Positions 57,426 through 64,000 of a stretch of DNA of 64,000 bases are shown here, in pieces; positions within the stretch are counted from its first letter, which is position 1; each line of letters opens with the position of its first letter. This DNA is from Mangifera indica (Eukaryota > Streptophyta > Magnoliopsida > Sapindales > Anacardiaceae). Both the position numbers and the translations under genes were made by a program. The stretch spans positions 9,967,463 to 10,031,462 of the forward strand of contig NC_058137.1 in assembly GCF_011075055.1 (NCBI RefSeq), in the 5' to 3' direction. Below the pieces are notes generated by a model. That model saw nothing but the letters and a program-made list of their open reading frames with translations. It was not told the origin of the DNA and searched no databases.

Positions 57426-60138
57426 TATTAAACTCTTAGGTGTTTTGATTATGTCAAAACTAAGTTTAAAGTTGTTAATTTATATATATTAAGCTAATTA
57501 AATCCATAGTATAAACTTCTTATGATCAAAAGATGGGCAAAATTTATGTTTTCAACTTTTCAGACAAAGGACTCTCATTCCCAAACATGGGATGCTTATC
57601 CACTATGGGATGCCGATTCCTTTGCTAGTTTCATGCATGTCCTTATGAGTCTGGAGCTATCAAAATCTTTCACAAATGAACAGGGATGCCCATTCCTTCA
57701 ACAAAGATGTCCATCTCCATGATTAGATGCCTATTTCTTTACCTAGGATGTCCATTTCTCTATTGATCCCTTACCCATCCCTTCATATTTGAAGCATTCT
57801 GGAATTGAATTTTAAAGGTTTAAAGAAGGATGCCTATCCCTCAAGTGGCACATTTAAAAAGTTTAACTGTTGGACGTCTGATTCAAAGTTGTCAAAGTTA
57901 GAATATGTAAGAGGATGCTCGTCACTTAGAATAGACTACCTATCCCATCATATTTTCAAGGCCAAACATCATTTTCAAAACTCAATGGATACATTATCCC
58001 AACCAACAATCATTTGAGCTATTTTAGTTATCCAAGACTATAAATTAAAGACTCTTTGATGGGTAATAGGTTAGAGACTATAATGTAAAAAGCTTATACT
58101 CTTTTGTTCTCCAATTCCTCTCAAACAAGCTTATAACTCAAAATTATTAAGAGATATATTTGTACTCATTTTCTTGTATTAGCCTTATAGAGACATTCAC
58201 AAACATTATTTTCTATATTCAAACACTTGGGTAAAACTTCAAATAACTATTGTGATAGATGAAATCTTGGATAACTATTGAGTTAGACGCAATCCCAGAT
58301 CAACTAGTGAATGTGGGTGAAATCCCAAATAACTATTATAAAGAGGGGATTCTTTACTACTGAAACTTCAAGTGGATTGCTTAAAGAAGTGGATATAAGA
58401 GACTTAGAAGAAAAGGCTTCAAACCACTATAACTCTTGAGTATTTTCTTTCCCTACTCTTTTTACTTTATGCGTTATATTATGTTTTTTTTTTTTGATAA
58501 ATTGTTAAATATTATCTATGTTTGATTGTCTGAGTAAACTTGTTGTATATTAATATAATTTGAATATCTTTGTTGAAATTATTTGTAAAATTGCGATTGA
58601 TTGAAAATTTGCTTAAGGAATTTTATTTGGTTAAAAAAATTTAAATAATCTTATTCACCCCTTCTAGGATTATTAGTCATTTGGGGTTTTTCAATTAGTA
58701 TTAGAGCTTGGACTCTAAGTTTATAAATTCCAACAAATTTTAGAGTTTAAGATCTTTTTAAAATGGCTAGTGCATCTACTCCCATGGGTGGTGAAGGACA
58801 TAATATTACTAGAACATCATTGTTTTGTAGGTTAAATTACACTCAATGGAAAATTAGGATGAAACTTTACATCCAATTTGTAGATTATAAGTTATGAAAA
58901 ATCATTGAAAATTGTGACTTTGTGCCTAACTCTTACTCTTACTCTTACTTTTACATTCAATCTGTAGATTATAAGTAACAATTCAAGAAATGAAAGAATC
59001 AATTTATGCTTCATGGCTATGAGTGAATCGAAGGGAGAGGGTAACAACTCTAACTCTTACTCTTTGAATGAATTTCGAGATGCATTTGATTGTCTCATGG
59101 ATTAATACAAATGCATGTGTGGTAAAAATAAATCATTGAGAAAACAATTGACATGCATTAAGAATGATTATCAAAATCTCATTAGTGAGCATGCTAAGCT
59201 CAAGAAAAAAGTTGAGCTTATAAAAAATGAAAAGATTTTAACATCAAATGAGTTAGAAAAGCTCAAAGGTGAAAATGATGCATTGCTTGAAAAAGTGACT
59301 AAATCAAATGAGATTTTAAATAAACCAAGACAGCACAAAAAAATTAGATGAGATGCTTGCATCTTAAAGATGTAAATTAACAAAAAAGGCCTAGGCTATA
59401 ATGAAAGTAATCATTTTATTAAATCATATAGGCTATTAAAGAATAATCATTCATTACATTTAAAATGTAAATTTTGTGTTTTTATTAGTCATATTATTGG
59501 AAAGTATCCAATTAGGAATGACAAACCATTTACAGTAAAGAAGGTTTAAGTTCCTAAAAGGATATTAAAGACTACCCTTTTCTGGAGCAAAAACCATTTG
59601 GGTATCAAAGAAACTTGAATTTCTTTATTGGTGTGTCTTATAGCATTGGAATTAAATATTGCAAAATAAATAGCCATGCAAGGCACATATTTAGGTAATG
59701 GAGATAAGAGTACCAAGGTAATTTGAAAATTATAATTTCATCAAAATGAGAGCTTAGAATGTCAAGTTAGTACATAAACTCTTTCTCTTAATTCAATAAC
59801 CATCTGAGTTTGATTGTTGGTTCGTTGGTTGTTTGATTATATATTCTTTAATATACTTTTGGTTAAGTGTTCATTAATATGATATGGAAAAGATTTGAAT
59901 GATGCATTTGAATTGATTTAATGAATTCATGTATATCTTGATTAGTATGTGATGATAAGGACATATTTTTCATGTTTGCATATTCAATGATTGAAATGTT
60001 TCAAAGATGTATGAATATGTGATATGTGATATAAGTTTGAGTGTTTAAAAGCGTTTGATGCTTATTGCAAAATTGAGTCAAATCGATGCAAACTTGTGTT
60101 CACCTCCTCTAGGATTATTAACCTTTTGGGGTTTTTTA
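57426..60138 (+). mobile_element. Sirevirus-like element D inside B2, internally deleted
   Basis: The 5' LTR is 57426-58693, with a primer site TTAGTATTAGAGCTTGG at 58695-58711. A gag remnant starts at 58763 (MASASTPMGGEGHNITR), with a charged coiled-coil segment from 59115, and extends to about 59650. Then only the last 40 or so bases of the 3' LTR remain (to 60138, 'ggggtttttta'). The flanks TAGGC (57421-57425) and TAGTC (60139-60143) are the target-site pair with one change. It lacks the E1 element seen in B1's D, but the part that would carry it is deleted. Confidence 0.88.
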
Positions 60139-60143
60139 TAGTC

Positions 60144-60685
60144 AAACTGATTCAAACCACCTTTCCTCAGTCTACCTCTAAAACTTGTAAACCCCTTGAA
60201 TTAGTTCATTTTGGCCTCTAGGGCCATCTTCTATTAGCTCACCGGAAGGCTATAAATACTATGTCCATTTTATACATGATTATAGTAAGTTTACACTAGT
60301 TTTTTCCTTTAAAAAACAAATCTAAAACAAAAACAGTGTTTGAAACATTTTGTAAGTTGGTTGAAAGACGATATAAAAGTCAAATGTCTTCAATCAAACT
60401 AAGGGAGTATAAGAGCCAGACCACTTTGGTTGACAATTTAGGAATTATGTTTAGACACTTATATCCTTATACATATCAACAAAATGGAAAATCTAAAAGA
60501 AATTACAAGTACATTGTTGAGACAAGGCTTACTTTATTGGCACAAGTAGGTTTTCCTCTTCAATTTTGTTGGCATGCTTTTCAAACTTTAGTTTATCTTA
60601 TAAATAGGTTGTTATCTTTAGTTCTTGCCTTTGATACTCCTTTTCATAAATTGTTCAACGAAAAGCTTGATTATTCCAAAGTAAG
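60144..60685 (+). pseudogene. B2 integrase, first part (broken)
   Basis: It reads STSKTCKPLELVHF near 60170, a TAG at a Trp position (60219), then YKYYVHFIHDYSKFTLVFSL near 60250 and FETFCKLVERRYK near 60339. A region is compressed relative to B1 (the second catalytic Asp block is lost near 60385-60410). PYTYQQNGKSKRNYKYIVET follows (60460). It is interrupted at 60685 by the solo LTR and resumes at 62783 with VFGCTIYPYLR-like sequence to 62863. Confidence 0.83.
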
Positions 60686-61551
60686 TGTAACATCCCTCCT
60701 TAGAAGTACTACCCATCGAAGGAGAAATGTTACGAATTAATATTCGGAGCGTCTACTTTTTTCTTTTTTTTTAAATACTTTAAAATAAACGCCTCATTAA
60801 AAGTGTTTAGGAAGTATTCCAAGAAAACTGAAAATCTGAAAACGAACAAAAGATGTATATACTCATATGAAGACTCATCTGAAAGTATCTGAAAACAGGC
60901 AGTAATCATATACAACTGTACCATAATCTTAAAAAGTCAAAAATCGATAAGAACATGCTACTGTATGCATGTAATATAAACCAGAGATAACCTGCTCCAG
61001 CCGGATCTACCTACGTTGACCTGACCCTGCCTCGCAGCTACCTCGATCGCCTGTACCTGCAATCAGGAAAGAAAAGGGAGTGAGTGATAAGAACACTCAG
61101 TAAGGGGAAAAATTAAGTAAACTATCCTTTTTTCCTGTTCTAACTCACTTTTGGGACTCAACCTCACATCCTAACCTCTATAAGAGATTGAGGAGGTAAT
61201 TTAGTTCACTCTTTACTATTTGGGTCATACTTTGTCCCATCTGGTATCTATTTAATACTTTCTGGAAGCTAACTATAGGGATTTGACACTTTTCTAAGCT
61301 CAAGCTCTTTTTCTTTCACTACACTATTTCTGAATCTGAATTGAGCTCTACTGCGAGCAGACCCTACTGGGGGTCTATGTCCTACTACGGACGTGCCCTA
61401 CTGTGGGCGGTGTAGTGTAAAGTGCCCCCTCATAATTTATAGCATGCATGCGAGTCTTATATCTTACTAATTTTTCTTCCATCTAAATTTATTCATAATT
61501 CACTAGACATTACTCTGGGGACGACCCTTGAATCTTGAGTCCCAACCTTTT

Positions 61552-61690
61552 CTTGCTTTTCTTTCTTTTCTTTTTCTTCTTCTTTTTTTTTTTTTTTTTT
61601 CTTTCTTTCTTTCTCCTTTCTTTCCTTTCCTTTCCTTTCCTTTCTTTTCTTTTCTTTTCTTTCTTCTTCCTTTCTTTCTTTCTTTCCTGC
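61552..61690 (+). repeat. Polypyrimidine tract in the solo LTR
   Basis: About 140 bases of nearly pure C/T (ttctttc, tttcc and ttttc words). It makes long but meaningless frames on both strands (F/S/L or K/R/E/G). Confidence 0.85.
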
Positions 61691-61702
61691 CCAAAACTAC
61701 AA

Positions 61703-62099
61703 AATACTGTTCACAAAACAGTCATTTAGCAGGGCAGCCTTCGTTTTCATACAATTTAACATCCCAAACGGTTTCTAATTCATACAAGCTATATATTGTT
61801 GAAAAGAGGATTCAAATATCTTTCCAACGAGCTATAATAGCACTCATAATTCAATAGATAAGGCAGTCAAAACGTGAGCTAAACTCAGTGATAAAATTAC
61901 GAAATACTGTTCACAGAACAGACATTTAGCAGGGCAGCCTTCTTTTCATACAATTTAACATCCCAAACGGTTTCTAATTCATACAAGCTATATATAATTG
62001 GAAAGAGGATTCAAAGAGCTTTCAAACGAGATATAATAGCACTCATAATTCATCAGATAAGGCAGCCAAAACATGGGACGAACGCAGTGGCAAAAACTG
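61703..62099 (+). repeat. 198-bp tandem duplication in the solo LTR
   Basis: Unit 1 is about 61703-61900 and unit 2 about 61901-62099. They share 'aaatactgttcaca', 'ggcagcctt', 'aacatcccaaacggtttcta' and 'gatataatagcactcataat'-type stretches, with roughly 10% differences. The spacing is 198 bp. Confidence 0.88.
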
Positions 62100-62863
62100 T
62101 AAATATCATGCAACTTTCTGCCTTAAACAAAATCACACACATAGACATCCTAGATGGCAAAACAACATTCCTCAACTTCAAAATCAACATTTATAACATA
62201 GATCCAAGGAATCAAAAGCTTAAAACATGCAACATATCAATAATGATTCCCCTTACCTTATTTCAAGCCAAATCCTTGCAAATTGGCTTCCTTCTCTTGG
62301 TTTTGCTTCCTTTATCACCAAGACAACTTTAAATCAATACCAAAACACACTAACATATTCACATAACATGCATATAAACATAGATAAAAGGGAAAAGAAG
62401 GAGATCTTTGGTTACCAAAGCTTCCAAGTGCTTCTTTTTCTTTTCTTTTCTTATTTATCTTCCAAAATCCCCTCAAAATCACTCACTGTTCTTAAAATAC
62501 AGCAAAGAAATGAAGAACACTGCCTTCTTTTGGAAGAGATGAGAGAAGGATGGAAAAAGTTGGAAGAGACAAAAGACTTCTGGAAAATAAAAGGAAAGCA
62601 AAATCTTTTTCCTTTATTGACTTTTCTCCTCCATGCTTTTCAATATATTATTATTATATTTGTTTTTGTTTTTTTTTTCTTATATATATATCTAAAAACA
62701 CACACATACAATTGGAAATATCTCCAAACAGGGTCAAAAGACATAATTGCCCCTGAAACATACTTGAGGGTATTACAGTAAGGGTGTTTGGTTGCACTAT
62801 TTATCCTTATCTTCGACCTTATTACACTCATAAATTCTCTTATCATTTCACTAAGTGTGTATT

Positions 62864-64000
62864 TGATAGGATGTATAAAAACTATATTTATTGTGAATAT
62901 TCCCTTTGTTTTGGATTGTGATTGTGCTTAAATTGATGAAATTTAATTATGTTTTGTTTTAGGAGATGAAAAATTGAAGTTTGGGACCAAAACAAGCTTG
63001 GGATGTTGAATAAAAGACTTCAGAAGATAAGGCATGAGCACGTCTTACTAGTATAAGGAAAAACAATTTTTAGTTGGAAGAAAGATTTGTATGATGCATG
63101 GATAATTTGGGAAGAGGATATTAAATTTTATTTTGTTTAAACTTCTTATTCCTATTTGGGATGAGAGTTATTAACTTGTAATATTTATTCCCTGTCCTAA
63201 TTAGGTAGTTTTTTAATTTTAGGAAGTCTTTGTAGGATTGGTAGACTTATTTTCCAAATCCTAATGTCAAGGATTAAGAGCTATTTTATTTTGGGGGAAC
63301 TCTTTCAATACAAGTGGAAAAAAAAGAAAGAAGAAGACGCGATTTCTTAATCATGAGTGGCTAAGTTAATTTTTTGATTCAAGGGGATTTTAGTTTCAAT
63401 TGTAATCATTGTGAGGTTTTGTGCTAAACCTAAATTTCTTGCTTTTAATTCAAGTATCCATTGTTTCTTGATCTTATTTTCTTTATGAAAGATTGATATT
63501 AATTAATTTGACAAATTAATTCATTTTTTTCTTTCTATTGCTATCCATAAGTTTAGTGATACATAATTGTCATGAATGATTGGTACAAGTAGCAATTAGG
63601 TTATTTATGTTTATGAATCAAAGTATGCATGTTTAGCCTAGGGGAAACAATGGAACAGGATTGGATAATTAAAGCTATCTCAATTACTTATTCTTGGTTT
63701 AGTTGTTTTCACGTAATTTATTGCCATCATTGAATTGATATGGAATGCTATCATACCCAATTAATCAATGATAAGTATTGATTTGAATGCTAGTTTGGAT
63801 CAATTACTTTAGGAAAATTAGATGGTTTATTATAGCTATCCTAGTAAATCTTGGCTAAATGCTTGAATTGTGAGATGAATTTTTAAAACTGATGATCAGT
63901 GATGCAATTAAATATAATCGAACCCTTGAATCGGAAGTCGGTAACATTGATTTTCTTCTCTATTTTGCTACTAAGTTATTTATTTTGATTAATTGTTAAA
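62864..64000 (+). mobile_element. Partial LTR of a second Athila-type gypsy element
   Basis: B2 sequence stops at 'gtgtatt', and a new sequence begins TGATAGGATGTATAAAAAC. It has words in common with the F LTR (a 'tcatgagtggctaa' stretch near 63352, 'ttaatttc', a long AT-rich tail with repeated 'gattgatatt.attaa'). No coding frame is seen, and the window ends before a primer site appears. It is assigned by similarity to 44279-45555 and by the abrupt boundary. Confidence 0.6.

Larger units (their letters stand above)
60686..62777 (+). mobile_element. Solo LTR of a gypsy (chromovirus-like) element
   Basis: 2092 bp from TGTAACATCCC to GGGTATTACA, flanked by the 5-bp target-site duplication GTAAG (60681-60685 and 62778-62782). 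Removing it and one GTAAG restores continuity with the uninterrupted B1 sequence at about 24021-24060. No internal gag or pol is present, so it is the product of recombination between two LTRs. Ends of this form are typical of plant Del/Tekay-type gypsy elements. All open frames inside are low-complexity or short. Confidence 0.93.
54967..62863 (+). mobile_element. Copia element B2, 3'-truncated, with nested elements
   Basis: A 5' LTR (54967-55203), primer site (55204-55216), gag-protease-pre-integrase (55217-57425), nested D (57426-60138), integrase (60144-60685), solo LTR insert (60686-62777) and a last piece of integrase (62783-62863). The element ends where an LTR of another gypsy element starts. 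It is the duplicate of B1, with the same D insertion point and matching outer target-site half. Confidence 0.9.

Noticed and set aside
61503..61857. Long frames over the polypyrimidine tract of the solo LTR
   Set aside because: Low-complexity translation in three frames at once; no codon structure.
15960..62863. B1 and B2 as two independent copia insertions
   Set aside because: Shared nested D at the same base, matching outer target-site halves and shared gene flanks make one insertion followed by duplication far more likely.
1..64000. tRNA, rRNA or other structured RNA genes
   Set aside because: I looked for cloverleaf-type and rRNA-like conserved words and saw none I could support by eye; a covariance-model search would be decisive.

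Overview
This window is nuclear DNA from a flowering plant, most likely a eudicot. The evidence is a split-intron plant gene with GT-AG introns, plant-type Ty1/copia, Ty3/gypsy, LINE, hAT and Mutator-like elements, and a very AT-rich background. There is no operon-like organisation. Only one gene looks intact: a seven-exon ankyrin-repeat/AAA+ ATPase gene (about 51180-53352, 480 aa when spliced). Nearly everything else is transposable-element sequence or decayed gene copies.

The main structure is a direct segmental duplication. Copy 1 starts at about 2815 and copy 2 at about 48435. Each holds an upstream flank, the ankyrin/AAA gene, its 3' flank, and then a copia element (B) that carries a nested Sirevirus-like copia element (D) at the same position. 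Copy 1 of the gene (12773-14562) is a pseudogene. Exon 1 is deleted, an 8.2-kb copia element (A, 4483-12699, TSD TTAAT) sits in intron 1, and the last exon has a TAG stop. Copy 2 keeps the matching empty site and an open reading frame. An 805-bp hAT-type element (49397-50201, TSD GATATATC) lies upstream of copy 2 and has an empty site in copy 1. B2 carries a 2092-bp solo LTR (60686-62777, TSD GTAAG). B1 carries a Mutator-like element (E1, TSD TTTATAAAA) inside D. A third, older relic of the gene's first exon lies at about 28668-28727.

Layout: 1-2814 gene-free, LTR-like and tandem-repeat sequence; 2815-15912 duplication copy 1 with element A and the pseudogene; 15960-27121 element B1 with nested D and E1; 27122-28760 AT-rich DNA with the exon-1 relic; about 29060-33012 a dead LINE; 33236-38486 three more Mutator-like elements and spacer; 38487-40950 AT-rich spacer; 40958-41009 a C-rich, G-quadruplex-prone tract; about 41280-44278 a decayed copia element (C); 44279-48434 an Athila/Tat-type gypsy element cut off at the duplication boundary; 48435-54634 duplication copy 2 with the intact gene; 54967-62863 element B2 with nested D and the solo LTR; 62864-64000 a gypsy LTR running off the window.

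I found no convincing undescribed biological system. The value of the window is its readable history: target-site duplications, empty sites and shared nested insertions order the events. B inserted, then D into B, then the segment was duplicated, and afterwards A, the hAT element and the solo LTR's parent arrived. All comparisons were made by eye; percentages are rough.
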